From Costus lasius (Eukaryota > Streptophyta > Magnoliopsida > Zingiberales > Costaceae): a DNA stretch of 64,000 nucleotides. The stretch spans positions 26,409,501 to 26,473,500 of the forward strand of contig CM050454.1 of NCBI GenBank assembly GCA_027563935.2, read 5' to 3'. The notes below the pieces were generated by a model. That model saw only the letters and a list, made by a program, of their open reading frames with translations. It searched no databases and was not told where the DNA came from. Below, in pieces: positions 34,141-47,996 of this stretch; the first letter of the stretch is position 1, and the number at the start of each line of letters is the position of its first letter. Made by a program: the position numbers and the translations under genes.

Positions 34141-35822
34141 TGAAAGTCCCCTAAACAAGGGGGGCGAAACCCTACTGGCGCATATGGAGGTTTTAAAGCA
34201 GCGGAATGGATTTCTAGGGATCGATAGCATGAGATATGATCAACTTTTAAACCGATTGCAAACAAGAATGAAGGAATCGATTCTTACCGAAGCCATTCCT
34301 TGGACTAGGAAGAAGAGACTCAAGCGCTTCTCCTCCAAATGGTGCGCACACAAGATGATGTCGCCTACTCCCTTAGTGCTCCTTGTGCTAGCAAGGTTCT
34401 AAGGAGTCCTTTTTCGAATGGAAAGGGAAGAGCAGAAGTTTTGCTTGGCGAGACCTCCTTATTGTCAACCCCTTCAACCACGAGAATGCTCTAACGTCGA
34501 GTGCAAGAGCCAAGGCGACAATAGGCGTGAAAAGGAGAGTAACGTGAGGCGTGGTCACGTAAGTGATCATGCCTTCTAAAAATAGAAAAGCCACTCCTCA
34601 ACATGCGACCATGGGTTTACCCCAATCGCAAATTCCTCTTCACCCTTGAACCATGCGCTCACTTGATGAGCTGGTTCAATTTGGGTTTAGTTCAAAGACC
34701 AATTAAGCCAAGCAATTTGGTCTAGATCACAATAAACCCTAAAGGTTCAAGATCTAACCGTTCATCTCTTAATGCTCCTGATCTCACCGATCTAGCATCC
34801 ATTCTCTCGATCGAAGCTTATCGATCTCAAGCCCTAAACAATCAAACATGATCAGACCAGATCTCACTTACAATCAGAGATTAAATCCCTTTAAACTGAA
34901 TCCAAACAATTCAGTCCACACGATCTGACTTAAGTAAGCCATATCATCAAATTGTGCAACCCTAAGGGTTTCCTTTAAATGTCGGTAACGATAACTTACG
35001 TTATCACGATCAGTGAGGGGTATCTAGCAACACATCACTGTCTCCCGATATAAAGGAACGAGTCTTCCAAGACTACACCCAAACCACAGCACAAGTGTGA
35101 ATCCACTTCACTAGACATACATGTTTCCTTTGCCACTTGATGTTCTTATTGGACAAGCGTGTCAAGCTTGTAACTCCAATATGATGAGAATGATTAGATC
35201 AGATGAACATAGTCACCTGGGTATGGCCATACACTTTCTCAATCATCTCATCCAGGGGGCCCCTAAAGAACATCACACTCCAATGAAGGAGATGGCAATC
35301 CTATATCTATCACTAGTGTCCTAACCTGACTCATGAACATTATCCAAGATAGTCTATAACCTTTATGTTTCAAATGATATCGAACTACCTCAAAACAAAG
35401 CCAATCATCATTTAGAAACACAAGTGATCTCAAGTCAGAGGAAGTATGCCACTTGTTCGCATACAAGGATTATTCACATTGTGATAAGCAATTGAATATC
35501 CTAGTAGGGTCTGTCCAGTACATCCAATGTACCCATGAGTCTACATCTTATTCCATGCTCGAAGCATCCTATAAGATTAGAACACATATTAGTCTCAATC
35601 ATATCAAGGCTGTCTCATGTTCACCAAGATATCTCGACTAAGGACTTAACTGCTTGTCAGCCAAGCTGAACAGCATTGAGACATTATTCAGAAGTGTACA
35701 TATTGCAGCAGATGATGTAACAAACTGAATAACAACCATTGCATTTATAAACATAGAGTTTATACATGATACTGAAAGAATCCCTAGGCCTCAAACATTA
35801 GCCTTAAGGGTATACCCCAACA
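34141..35822 (-). repeat. Copia-3 3' LTR
   Basis: 1682 bp, TGAAAG...CCAACA on the plus strand. The polypurine tract complement (ATCTCCCACTTGC) starts at 35823. It lacks six bases present in the 5' LTR near 41713. Confidence 0.93.
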
Positions 35823-35842
35823 ATCTCCCACTTGCACTTAAT

Positions 35843-38800
35843 CTAATGGTTGAGAAATCTCAAACCCATATTATTACAGTGCTTCTCATGCTTCTGCTGC
35901 GCCAGAGGCTTAGTAAGCGGGTCAGCTAGATTGTCATCTGTATGAACCTTGCAGACCTTGATCTCACCACGATCTATTATCTCCCTGATCAAGTGAAACC
36001 GTCTCTGTATGTGCTTGGACTTCTGGTGCGACCGTGGTTCCTTTGCTTGTGCGATTGCTCCAGTGTTATCACAGAAGATAACCAAAGGATCTGCACTCGA
36101 AGGAACAACACCAAGTTCTTGAACGAACTTACGAATCCACACTGCCTCCTTGGATGCTTCTGAGGCTGCAACATACTCGACTTCCGTGGTAGAATCAGCA
36201 ACTATAGACTGTTTGAAACTCTTCCACACCACTGCTCCTCCATTCAAGCTAAAAACATAGCCTGATTGCGATCGGAAATCATCCTGGTCAGATTGGAACG
36301 AAGCGTCAGTATATCCTTCAATACTGAGTTCTTCCTGACCACCATACACCAAGAACATATCTTTGGTCCTCCGCAGATATTTTAAAATGTTCTTGACCGT
36401 AATCCAGTGTGCCTGAGCTGGACTACTTTGGAATCGACTGGTCACGCTTAACCCGTAAGCGACATCTGGGCGAGTACACAACATCGCATACATAATGGAC
36501 CCAATAGCCGAAGCATAAGGCGTATTGTCCATTTCATCTTTCTCAGTCTGTGTTTGTGGACACTGACTCTTCGAAAGATTCAGACCATGTCTAACTGGAA
36601 GATATCCTCTTTTAGAATTCTCTAAATGAAATCTCTCCAGGACTTTATCGATGTAAGTACTTTGGCACAGCCCGAGAAGCCTCTTAGATCTATCCCTGTA
36701 GATCTTCACACCTAATACATAGGCTGCTTCTCCTAAATCTTTCATCTGGAAATATTTCCTTAACCATGCCTTAACAGCATGCATTTCAGGAAAATCATTT
36801 CCAATGATCAAGATATCATCGACGTAGAGGACTAGGAAAGTAATCACGCTCCCACTAAACCTCTTATATACACACGGGTCATCTTCATTCTTGATGAAAC
36901 CAAATTCACTGATTGATTCATCAAAACGAATATTCCAGCTTCTTGACACTTGTTTAAGTCCATAAATGGAATTCTTTAACTTGCATATTTTATGATGATC
37001 TGATGGATTAGTGAAACCTTCAGGTTGTGTCATATACACATCCTCATCCAGTTTTCCATTAAGGAAAGCGGTCTTCACATCCATCTGCCAGATCTCATAA
37101 TCGTAATATGCTGCTATCGCAAGAATAATCCGAATAGACTTGAACATAGCTACAGGAGAGAAAGTTTCATCATAATCTATCCCGTAGATTTGTTTGAAAC
37201 CTTTCGCAACTAGCCTGCCTTTATAGGTAACCACGTTACCATCCATGTCAATCTTCTTCTTGAAGATCCATTTACAGCCTATAGGGATTACTCTCGGAGG
37301 CGGATCAACCAAATCCCAGACTTGGTTATCTGACATGGAGTCCATCTCGGCGCGCATAGCTTCAAGCCATCTTGCTGAGTCCGGTCCACTGACCGCATCC
37401 GCATAAGTGAGGGGTTCATCATGATCAATGATGTAGACTCCGTCATAGCGCTCAGGCTGTCGACGGATCCTTCCCGATCTTCGCGGTTCCCGTGATAGCT
37501 GAGCCTCAGGTTGTTCAATAACCTGTTCTACTGGCTCATGCTCATCCAACTGTGCTTGACTACTTTGTCCTTCCTCTGGATTCTCATCCAGCTTTATTTC
37601 TCTCCCACTGGCCTCTTGCAGAAGAAATTCCTTCTCAAGAAAAATGGCCGTTCGAGCAACAAACACCTTGTTCTCTTTGGGATCGTAGAAATAATAACCC
37701 TTAGTTTTCTTAGGGTAACCGACAAAGATACATTTTTCAGATCTACTCTCTAGTTTCCCAGAGGCGAGCTTTTTAACATAAGCCTCGCAATCCCAGATCT
37801 TAATAAATGTCAAGCTCGGCTGTTTCCCATACCATAACTCATATGGAGTCTTTGAAACTACCTTGGATGGCACTCGGTTTAGTACCTTTGCAGCTGTTTC
37901 CAGTGCAAATCCCCAAAAAGAGTAAGGTAGAGTAGCCTGACTCATCATAGAACGAACCATATCCAATAGGGTCCTGTTCCTCCTTTCGGACACACCATTC
38001 CATTGCGGTGTTCCTGGCGGAGTGAGCTGTGAGATAATCCCACACTCCTTTAGATAGTCATTAAACTCACTACTTAGGTATTCTCCACCTCGATCTGAGC
38101 GAAGTGTCTTGATATTTCGGCCTAGCTGATTCTGTACTTCATTTTTGAATTCTTTGAACTTGTCAAAAGATTCACTTTTATGTCTCATTAGATAGACATA
38201 TCCATACCTACTGAAATCATCAGTAAAGGTAATGAAGTATAGATAGCCACCTCTGGCATGTTTACTAAATGGCCCACACACATCACTGTGTATAAGGTCA
38301 AGTAAACCTGAAGCCCTTTGACCTTTGTTAGGAAAAGGAGCCTTCGTCATTTTACCCATTAAACAAGCTTTGTATGTATCAAGCTCCTCATAGGAGAATG
38401 ATCCCAGCAGTCCATGGTCATGCAACCGCTTAATGCGTTTCTTGTTAATATGGCCTAAACGACTATGCCATAGCAAGGTGCTGTCATCAGCATACTTGGC
38501 TTTCTTAATATCAATTTGCTGTATAGAACATTCCATGTCCAACATGAATAACCCATTGTTAATTGACCCAGTAGCATAAACGATATTATCATAAGCAAGA
38601 ACACACTTTGAAATATTGCATTCAAAGGAAAACCCTTTCCTGACAAGAGCAGGAATAGAGATAATATTCTTCGTAATGCTTGGTACAAAGTAACAACTGT
38701 CTAGTTCCAATACAAGCCCAGATGGTAATCAGATGTAATAAACTCCTACAGGAACAGCAGCAACCCATGCCCCGTTTCCAACTCGTAGGTCCACCTCATG

Positions 38801-39746
38801 CTGTCCCACCTATCTTCTTCTCTTGAGTTCCTGTACATTTGAACAAATGTGAACTCCACATGTAGTGTCCAACACCCATGATATAGAAGAAGAAACCATG
38901 ACCTCAGTCACGAAAATACCTGAGCCAGAAGCGAAACTTCCCTTCTTGTCTCCCTGGAGCGCTTTACAGTCCTTTTTCCAGTGACCTGGCTGGCCACAAT
39001 GGAAACATCTGTATTCCTTCGACCGCATTAGCTTTTGCTTCAGAGCCTTGTTGTAGCTCTTAGTAGGGGTTTTGCCCTTCTTCCCCTTCTTCTTGTTCCT
39101 TGAAGGAAACATCAAGACTGAGGATGAAGGCTTTCCCTTAAGAGTCAGCTCTATAGTCAAGAGCATATTCAGCAACTCTGCCGGGGTACAGTCGATCTTG
39201 TTCATATTAAAATTAATGATGAACGGATCAAAGGTAGCCGGAAGAGACTGAAGAATGATGTCTACAGCAAGCTCCTGATTGATGGTATGTCCCAGTTTCT
39301 CTAGAGCCTCCTTGTACCCAATCATCTTGAGTACGTGAGCTCCCACTGGACTCCCTTCAGTCAGTTTTCTCTGAAAGAAAAGTTTTGTCAGATTGTAGCG
39401 TTCAGTCCTAGCCTATGCAGCATATAGCAACTTGAGGTTAGCTATAATATCTATAGCCGATAGATCCTCATGCTGACGCTGCAGCTCTGGCGTCATAGAC
39501 GCTAGCATCAGGCAAGCGACATCAATGCTATCATTGACATGCTTTTCATAAGCATCCCGAATCGCCCTTGCGGCGTTCGGAGCGGGTTGAGGCGGTATAG
39601 CCGTCTCGAGGACATACAGCTTCCTCTCAGCCTTAAGAACAATCTTAAGGTGTCCGTACCAGTCTGAGAAGTTTTGCCTAGCAAACTTCTCCCTTTCCAG
39701 TAGGGATCGCACATTGAAATTCGTGGTGTTCGTTGCTGCAGTTATC
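35843..39746 (-). pseudogene. Copia-3 gag-pol with three stop codons
   Basis: Domain order is as in Copia-1. Gag is at 39746-38950 with zinc knuckle CFHCGQPGHWKKDC. Protease reads LDTTCG (38856-38873 region). Integrase, RT with YVDDILIIG, and RNase H lie in a 955-codon open stretch ending at 35843. Stops: TAG in gag (39413-39415, Gln in relatives), TAG after KRRR (38810-38812, Gln in relatives) and TGA near 38728 (Ser in relatives). The codon that is ATG in Copia-1 is ACG here (39720-39718). Confidence 0.92.
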
Positions 39747-41548
39747 AACAACAATGCAAGAACAGCAAGGTCAGTATCAATGTTTTAGAATCAATCCAGG
39801 ACTTAAGAACGATTCCTTTTCTCACTATTTTATCTGGCTGAAAAATCCAGCAAAACAGCCCGAAAGAGTAACACTCTTTTAGTGAGATGGGATCCAGATT
39901 TCACACTTGGTCTCCGCGTCCCGCTCAGGCGAGATAAGATGCACAGAGAGTACAAGCATTAATTTCTGGTAGGCAATCCCTGCCAATCGCCAACCCGTGC
40001 GATTCCCCTTCATCTGGGCAATCCAGCAGACCGTGCCAACTGAGTTGGTACAACACAATCTCTGACCCACAGATGGCTGCCTCCATATAGCTACCATATG
40101 CGCCACATATGTAGCCTACATGGTCAAGCTGACCCGACCTACTCCCTGGACCACCACGTGCTATGCTGAGCAACGAGAAGCGATAAATCCCTTCCCTGTA
40201 ACACGCAGGTGTAATCCCGCACTGTCTGAAGATAGATGGGCGTGCCCACTGAGTGGGTACAACACGGCCCCAACGATAGTCAGAACAGTGAGGTTTCGCG
40301 TCAGAAGGCTTACGAGCTTGATATTTTAGCGTTGGATTTTAACGGTCTTTTTATCTTCTTAACTATCATGCAATTCCTATGGTGATAGCAGAAGATTAAA
40401 TCATGCAATTCTAATTATAAACAATAAATGAAAGCATGATGATCTTATGTGGTAAAAGCCCATTAAGCCTAGGTAAGACCTTAATTTTAACTTAAGTCTT
40501 CACTTGCTTTCTTCATGGGGCTTTTTCTTCTCATCTGGCCCAACCCAGGGCCCAAGCACCCACTGCAGCTCAGGTGTGCCCACCAGGTAAATGCGCCTAT
40601 CCCAGAGTCGAACCTTGGACCTCCCACCTGGTCAAGCCACTGCGGCATGCGCTTCTGCCAAGTGTGCTCTGTGCTCATGTCTGATTAAAATATAATTTAA
40701 TCTATCTAGACATGATTGACACGCAGGTCAATTACACTTTATAAATTAATTAAAAATGTGATTCGCAGATCACATTAAATAATTTACAAATTAACATCCA
40801 GGCACGCAGGCCCCAGCACAGCACACATTAAGATAGGCAGCCCACATAAGATGAAATAAACAAGCATCATGTATACAATCATCATGTGATCCAATCAAGA
40901 AAATAAAATTTTTGAAAACCCATTGGCATCACTTTTATTTTCCTTATGTGCCCTACTACCTTACAACGGTCCATTAATAGGGATCCACTCATCAGATCTA
41001 GTCAGATCCACTGCCCTGGGATGCACCAAGTCCTAACTAACTTGAGTCGACCTAATGGTCAACCATGCATGCGCCAAGGGCTGAACGACCTCATGAGTTC
41101 TGGCAAGCGGGTATGACCCCGGGCCTAACTCATGTGCGTTCACTGGTTGTCTCAACCAGACATCGCTACACGCCTGTCCGCAGTCGACCTATAGCCACCT
41201 CTTGCTTGCGCAGAGGTGCCATCTGGTCGACCCATCTAGGCTGTCAGATAGTCTGATCAGACTGGTTGGATCTTGACTAGACTGTGACTTCAACCCTAAT
41301 AACCCGTCTAAGGGTTTACAGTAGGCGCCTCTGATCTAATGGTAAGCGCGCAAGTAATATAGTTTTGTGAAAAACCAATATGCGCCAAGAAACATGCGCC
41401 AAGAAAACATATACATTAAGTTTTCGCCAACTAACATATCATGTCGTTTTTCGCATGTAAGCATTAGATCTAGTGAATTGCAGAAACAAGGATCACAATA
41501 AGCATCAAGCAATCATAAAACATGTATAAAACCTGCTCTGATACCAGT
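39747..41548 (-). other. Copia-3 leader with primer site and tRNA-like module
   Basis: 1.8 kb, homologous to the Copia-1 leader. The primer site TGGTATCAGAGC is on the minus strand at 41546-41535. The tRNA-like arm is at 40602-40618 (loop GTTCGAC, stem imperfect) with the A-box-like word near 40650-40660. The two CCCAC/GTGGG and CCAAC/GTTGG hairpins are retained (near 40245 and 40040). The donor in the 5' LTR would be GTAAGAATC after ATG GCT TCG, but the acceptor ends TTG instead of TAG at 39748-39746. Confidence 0.7.
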
Positions 41549-43236
41549 TGAAAGTCCCCTAAACAAGGGGGGCGAAACCCTACTGGCGCATATGGAGGTT
41601 TTAAAGCAGCGGAATGGATTTCTAGGGATCGATAGCATGAGATATGATCAACTTTTAAACCGATTGCAAACAAGAATGAAGGAATCGATTCTTACCGAAG
41701 CCATTCCTTGGATGGCGTCTAGGAAGAAGAGACTCAAGCGCTTCTCCTCCAAATGGTGCGCACACAAGATGATGTCGCCTACTCCCTTAGTGCTCCTTGT
41801 GCTAGCAAGGTTCTAAGGAGTCCTTTTTCGAATGGAAAGGGAAGAGCAGAAGTTTTGCTTGGCGAGACCTCCTTATTGTCAACCCCTTCAACCATGAGAA
41901 TGCTCTAACGTCGAGTGCAAGAGCCAAGGCGACAATAGGCGTGAAAAGGAGAGTAACGTGAGGTGTGGTCACGTAAGTGATCATGCCTTCTAAAAATATA
42001 AAAGCCACTCCTCAACATGCGACCATGGGTTTACCCCAATCGCAAATTCCTCTTCACCCTTGAACCATGCGCTCACTTGATGAGCTGGTTCAATTTGGGT
42101 TTAGTTCAAAGACCAATTAAGCCAAGCAATTTGGTCTAGATCACAATAAACCCTAAAGGTTCAAGATCTAACCGTTCATCTCTTAATGCTCCTGATCTCA
42201 CCGATCTAGCATCCATTCTCTCGATCGAAGCTTACCGATCTCAAGCCCTAAACAATCAAACATGATCAGACCAGATCTCACTTACAATCAGAGATTAAAT
42301 CCCTTTAAACTGAATCCAAACAATTCAGTCCACACGATCTGACTTAAGTAAGCCATATCATCAAATTGTGCGACCCTAAGGGTTTCCTTTAAATGTTGGT
42401 AACGATAACTTACGTTATCACGATCAGTGAGGGGTATCTAGCAACACATCACTGTCTCCCGATATAAAGGAAAGAGTCTTCCAAGACTACACCCAAACCA
42501 CAGCACAAGTGTGAATCCACTTCACTAGACATACATGTTTCCTTTGCCACTTGATGTTCTTATTGGACAAGCGTGTCAAGCTTGTAACTCCAATATGATG
42601 AGAATGATTAGATCAGATGAACATAGTCACCTGGGTATGGCCATACACTTTCTCAATCATCTCATCCAGGGGGCCCCTAAAGAACATCACACTCCAATGA
42701 AGGAGATGGCAATCCTATATTTATCACTAGTGTCCTAACCTGACTCATGAACATTATCCAAGATAGTCTATAACCATTATGTTTCAAATGATATCGAACT
42801 ACCTCAAAACAATGCCAATCATCATTTAGAAACACAAGTGATCTCAAGTCAGAGGAAGTATGCCACTTGTTCGCATACAAGGATTATTCACATTGTGACA
42901 AGCAATTGAATATCTTAGTAGGGTCTGTCCAGTACATCCAATGTACCCATGAGTCTACATCTTATTCCATGCTCGAAGCATCCTATAAGATTAGAACACA
43001 TATTAGTCTCAATCATATCAAGGCTGTCTCATGTTCACCAAGATATCTCGACTAAGGACTTAACTGCTTGTCAGCCAAGCTGAACAGCATTGAGACATTA
43101 TTCAGAAGTGTACATATTGCAGCAGATGATGTAACAAACTGAATAACAACCATTGCCTTTATAAACATAGAGTTTATACATGATACTGAAAGAATCCCTA
43201 GGCCTCAAACATTAGCCTTAAGGGCATACCCCAACA
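41549..43236 (-). repeat. Copia-3 5' LTR
   Basis: 1688 bp, TGAAAG...CCAACA on the plus strand, next to the primer site. It contains a CTATTTTT-like word near the middle third and the ATG GCT TCG / GTAAGAATC donor-like junction near 41700. Confidence 0.93.
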
Positions 43237-45616
43237 TTTTCTTCCTTAAGTAGATCTAGGGTTTTCCTAAGGTGTTCCATGTGTTCTTCTTGGGTCTTGC
43301 TATAGATTAGGATGTCATCGAAGTAAACTACTAAGAATCTTCCTATATAAGGATTCAAGACTTGGTTCATCAATCTCATAAATGTTGAGGGGGCATTAGA
43401 GAGACCAAAGGGCATGACTAGCCATTCATATAATCCATCCTTAGTCTTAAAGGCTGTCTTCCACTCATCCCCAAGTCTTATCCTAACTTGGTGGTATCCA
43501 CTTCTAAGGTATAGCTTGCTAAACCACTTAGAACCTACCAGCATGTCAAACATGTCATCTAATCTTGGGATGGGAAATCTATACTTCATGGTTATCCTGT
43601 TCATTGCCCTACAGTCTATACACATGCGCCAACTTCCATCCTTCTTTGGGGTAAGAAGGGCGGGTACTGCACATGGGCTAAGGCTTTCCCTAATGAAACC
43701 CTTGTCTAAAAGTTCATCTACTTGTCTCTTGAGCTCTTGATGCTCAGTAGGGTTCATCCTATAGTGGGGCAGGTGTGGGAGAGTAGAACCTGGGACAAGG
43801 TCTATGGCATGTTGGATTTCTCTAAGGGGAGGTAATCCATTGGGAAGTTCATCTCTAGTAAGCTCAGAGTACCCTGAAAGTAGGGTCTCAACTTCTAGGG
43901 GTATGGGTGACTCCTCATCTAAGTTAGTCTCCTTAATGACTAGGGAGTATACTTGCTTGGATTCTAAACAGTCTTGGGTAAAGGCATGGGACCTTATGAG
44001 TTGGATGGTAGGTTTGGGTTCCTTAGGTTCTTCTATCCTACCCTTATTGGTGGAAGCCTTAAGTTCCTTAGGCATGGAAGGCTTCAGTTTGATCTTTTGC
44101 CCATCATGGCTAAAGACATAGGTGTTAGTCCGACCGTAGTGGATAACATCCATGTTGAATAACCAAGGGCGACCGAGTAAGACTTGGGCGACATCCATGG
44201 TTATGACGTCACACCAAATCTTGCCTTGGTAGATGGCAAACTGAAGCGGCACTAAGCACCTATGGGTGACTGGGACACTAGACTGGTTGACCCAGGATAT
44301 GCTATAGGGACTAGGGTGCGGTTCTGCCTTAAGGTTGAATTTTACTAAGGCTGTGTGAGAGACCGCGTTTAGACTACTTACCCCATCTATCACTACTTTG
44401 CACATGTTGCCATTGCATTTCGTGTAGGTGTGGAAAATACTGGTCCTACGCCAGTCCTCAGTTGGGGTAGGTTTGATCAGGGTGCACCTAACCACTCCTA
44501 AGGTGTCTTGGGACTGCTCTTCACCACTATCATAGATTAACTCTTCACAAATCATACATCCAGAGTCGGGATTATGGGTCTCTTCATGATTCTCCTCATA
44601 AGTTTCCTCGTGTTTCTCTTCACCTAAGTATAGGACTCTCTTTGGGCAATCTTTCATATAGTGTCCTATTTGGTGGCAAGCATGGCAAGTGACTCTAGGT
44701 TCTTGGACAATCCTAGGTTTAGAGGGTGTTGATGTGGTGGCTTTGGGTTGGGAGCTTGAGGGGTTAGATGTAGGTGCCTTGGGATAAGTTTTAGGGGAGC
44801 TAAACTCTCTCCTAAAAGCTCTCTTTAGGTTTTCCTCTACTTCTAAGGCTCTTTGGTAGGTGACCTCTCTAGACTCTATTTGGAAGTAGGTCATTCCTCT
44901 CTTGATTTCGGATCTAAGTCCATTTTTATACCTACTAAGGGAGACATGGGATTCTTCATGGATGCCACTCCTTAAAAGGAGCTCATCAAACCTAGTGGTG
45001 TAGTCGGTGACAGATTGGCTACTTGGACTAGGCTCATGGCTTCATCAATTATTTTAAGTTGGAAGTAGGGAGGGACATATTTTTCCCTAAGTTTGTCTCT
45101 CATCTCTTCCCATCTCTCAATAGGAGGGCGCCTAAACACTTCTAGGTTCCTCTCTATGCTTGTCCAGTATAACCTAGCAGTGCCTTCTAAGAGACAATGG
45201 GTGAACCTAACCTTAGATCGACTAGGCATCATGCTCCAGTCAAAATTTCACTCGAGTTTATCAACCCAATCCAAGAACTCTCTAGGGTCAAGGGAACCAC
45301 TAAAGATTGGGGGTGTGAGTTTGATGTTGCGTTGCACATCATCCTCCCTAGGTCTATGGTAGGGTTGAGCACGTGGTTCATCCCATTCAGGTTCTTGGTC
45401 TTCCCTAGGAAGATCTCTATTGTTTTGAGCGGGTGGTTCTAGGATGGGTCCATTTGAGGTGTGACTAGGGGTTCTAGAGCCTCTATGAGTTTCTATATCA
45501 CGAATCCTAGTGTCCATTTGGTCAAACCTCTCCATCATCATTTGATACATCCTATCAAACTTGTCAGGTTCAGTTTCAGGGTGGTTACTGTAGTTTGCAC
45601 CAGATCTAGTAGTCAT
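43237..45616 (-). pseudogene. Gypsy-1 gag, protease and RT start
   Basis: ATG at 45616 (MTTRSG). Gag has FLDWVDKLE and LYWTSIERN blocks. A TGA at 45248-45250 and a one-base frameshift near 45015-45045 break gag. From 44894 the frame is open to the Copia-3 boundary: zinc knuckle CHACHQIGHYMKDC, protease IDGVSSLN, the LGRPWLFNMDVIHYGR block, then RT with MPFGL and [11 protein letters not shown] motif A reads KLYLRSGYHQ where [10 protein letters not shown] is expected, so a catalytic Asp is Tyr. Dead on several counts. Confidence 0.9.
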
Positions 45617-45797
45617 TGTGGTAGTAGTTTTGAAAAAGAGTAGTTTTTGAAAGTAAGGCTGCTAAAAGTAATATGATAAGTATAGTAGCAGATTATGGAA
45701 ACCACTTCTTTAAAACACCTAGGTCCAAAGAAAGTCTTAGAAGTTGAAAATTAGTTTTTAGGCTAAAAATCTATTCTAAGATTGCTCTGATACCAAC
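45617..45797 (-). other. Gypsy-1 leader and primer binding site
   Basis: A short leader. TGGTATCAGAGC on the minus strand at 45795-45784, two bases from the LTR at 45798. Similar in spacing to N1 (3100-3111). Confidence 0.85.
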
Positions 45798-45930
45798 TGA
45801 TGTAGGGGGTAAACTCAGGACAAAGGTGCATGCAAACAACGATTTTGTCAAAATAGTTTTTTTATATTTTGTAAATAAAAACCCAAAATTATTGCTAACG
45901 GAGTTGGAAAATATGTTTTTTTGTATTTTA
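45798..45930 (-). repeat. Gypsy-1 5' LTR, inner part
   Basis: TGATGTAGG start matching 11406 onward. Cut at 45930 by Copia-4; 45926-45930 (TTTTA) is the TSD. Continues at 55292. Confidence 0.92.
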
Positions 45931-47996
45931 TGTTGGTGTATATGCCCTAGGACCTACTTTTGGTCCATCTTTGTACTACTTGACTTTGATATTTATATAT
46001 ATCATTCTGGCACTGTCATTATCAATGTTTGTTTACATCTGCGCACATGTACTGACATGATAATGTCCCTGGAGATAGATTGGATCTGTGCTCAAACTAT
46101 TGTCCCCAGTCGATGTACCTTAGTGGATATGGGACAGCTATGGTACTTGTGAGACTGGTATGTGAGCTGGTTAGGTACGTGGTGCTAACGCAGACACATG
46201 GGTATATCATTGGAGGATATACTGGAAAGACCCGCTGTGAGGCTATGACTTGGTGTCATAAGTTATCCTCACAAGTGACAGGAGATGCATTAATCCCTTG
46301 ACTTGAGGTCATTGATCATTCTATATGGTTAGGGACTTGCTTTGATACAACCTAACACCTCGCCGTAGTTGGGAGGTCATAACGGTTGTCATTGAGCATG
46401 TCACGACCCATATGAGAAGGTCAATGGACAGACATAGGATTTGCCCCTTCCTTAGGGAAGTATGATATCCATGGAGCTCCTCTATGGTTCTATGACTGAG
46501 AGTGTATGGCCATACCCAGGTAAGAACCTGTTTTAGTCATAGCCATGTGATTGGGTGAAAACAAGTGGTGACACACTTGTCCAATCGGATATCAGTCCGG
46601 CAAAGAGACTGTAATGCATCTGTACCTAGTTGCGATGATGGGGATGTCGATGTCGATATCCATTCCGATGACTTGGGTAGTAGTGATGCACTGCTAGGTG
46701 CCACTCACTGCTTGTGGTGACATTTGGTCAGCACTGCCAACGTCAGAGGGACCTACAGGGTCGCACACCTTGATACTCGAGTTCTCGTATTGATCGGGAA
46801 GCCTTATGATCGAGTTATTGGATAACTCGGATCTATTTGGGAGATTTCATCAGCGCCAATGGGCCTAATGAGATGAAAGAATGTTATTGGAGCCAAACTT
46901 CATTTTTGGCAGGTTGACCCGTATTTGACCATGGTTGGCCACATTTGAATTAGGGTTGCATTGGATTGGATCCAAGTGCTTAATCAACCCATGTAATAAA
47001 GCTTGGGCTAGCTCGTTATCCAATGAGGCCCGATAACAAGTTCTCATGAAGTGAGAAAAGGTTAAAAGGGTATAATGGGGACAAAACTTCTCCCCTAGGC
47101 GCCTATGGGCATAATGGGGAGAAGTGGCGCAATTTGCTTCATTAGGAAGCTTTAGGCGCCTTGCCCCTCTACCTTGGATGGTATGCTTGCTTCTATGGCA
47201 AGTCTTGGGGCTGATATGGCTTGATAGACTTCTTTGGAAGGTCTCATGCGCATATGGATAATTAGGAGAGGTTTATGGTAAAGTCTTGGAGACTTTCCTT
47301 ACCTCAAACCCTAATTACTCTCTCCCCTTTACCCTAGCCGCCTCCTCCTTTGAGAATTGCGCCCACACCCTATTATTACTGCCCCCTCTTGCCTCTCTAT
47401 ATATACATGGGTATATGCGTGAGCAAGGGATTGATTTTTGGCGTGAACAAGAATTAGAAGGGTAAAGAGGGAGGCTTTGGCAAAAGTCTTCTCTTCCATC
47501 TTCATCCTAGTCACAAGTCTCTTCTATCCTTCTTCTCTTGGAGCAAGGACGGATAGGACTTGGTGTCTTCACCCTCTTGCCTCTTATCTTGGCGCACCTT
47601 CTCTAGGAGTTGGCGCAAGTAAGGATGAGGAATTGAAGACATGGCGGCAACATCTCCATCTTTCTTCTTCATTGGCGCTTCTACTTTAGAAGTGGCGCAA
47701 GGGTTGAAGAAAGTGCACGAAGGCTTGGATCTTCTTCCCGAGGCTAGCACCGGGCGTGGAAGAAGAGGACTCGAGGCATCCGTGTGTGTGAGACTGCAGA
47801 GGGCGCACGCTTGGGCGCCTATCACGACATCGACCTCATCTTGCTCTGAGGTATTTTCTAACTCATCGTGTCGACCCCCTTGCATGCGATCTTCACTGGG
47901 TTTTTGGGACGGACCTGTTTCGGGGACATTCTTCCGCTGTGCAATGTATGTATGTGTCTCCGAAAAATTGTAAAATGTCCCCGGGGTTTCCCAACA
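45931..47996 (+). repeat. Copia-4 5' LTR
   Basis: 2066 bp, TGTTGGTG...CCAACA. TATA at 47398. Followed at once by the primer site TGGTATCAGAGG (47998-48009). Several ORFs inside recur in the 3' LTR and are not genes. GAG|GTATTT at 47848-47856 is donor-like. Confidence 0.94.
47398..47405 (+). promoter_or_regulatory. TATA box of Copia-4 5' LTR
   Basis: TATATATA preceded by a pyrimidine-rich run, about 600 bp before the LTR end. An identical site lies in the 3' LTR at 54688-54695. It sets the likely U3/R border near 47430. Confidence 0.6.

Larger units (their letters stand above)
34141..43236 (-). mobile_element. Copia-3: Ty1/copia element, complete but broken
   Basis: 9096 bp with TSD TTTTC (34136-34140 and 43237-43241), inserted in the RT of Gypsy-1. 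LTRs of 1682 and 1688 bp differ by a 6-bp indel (near 34305/41713) and about 14 bases by eye. The leader, primer site and tract are like Copia-1. The polyprotein has three stops, no ATG at the usual gag start, and the splice-acceptor-like AG is changed to TG. Confidence 0.93.

Noticed and set aside
47511..47885. 124-codon reverse ORF in the Copia-4 LTR, repeated at 54801-55175
   Set aside because: The repetition is only because LTRs are copies. No family resemblance, and it is antisense to the likely transcript.
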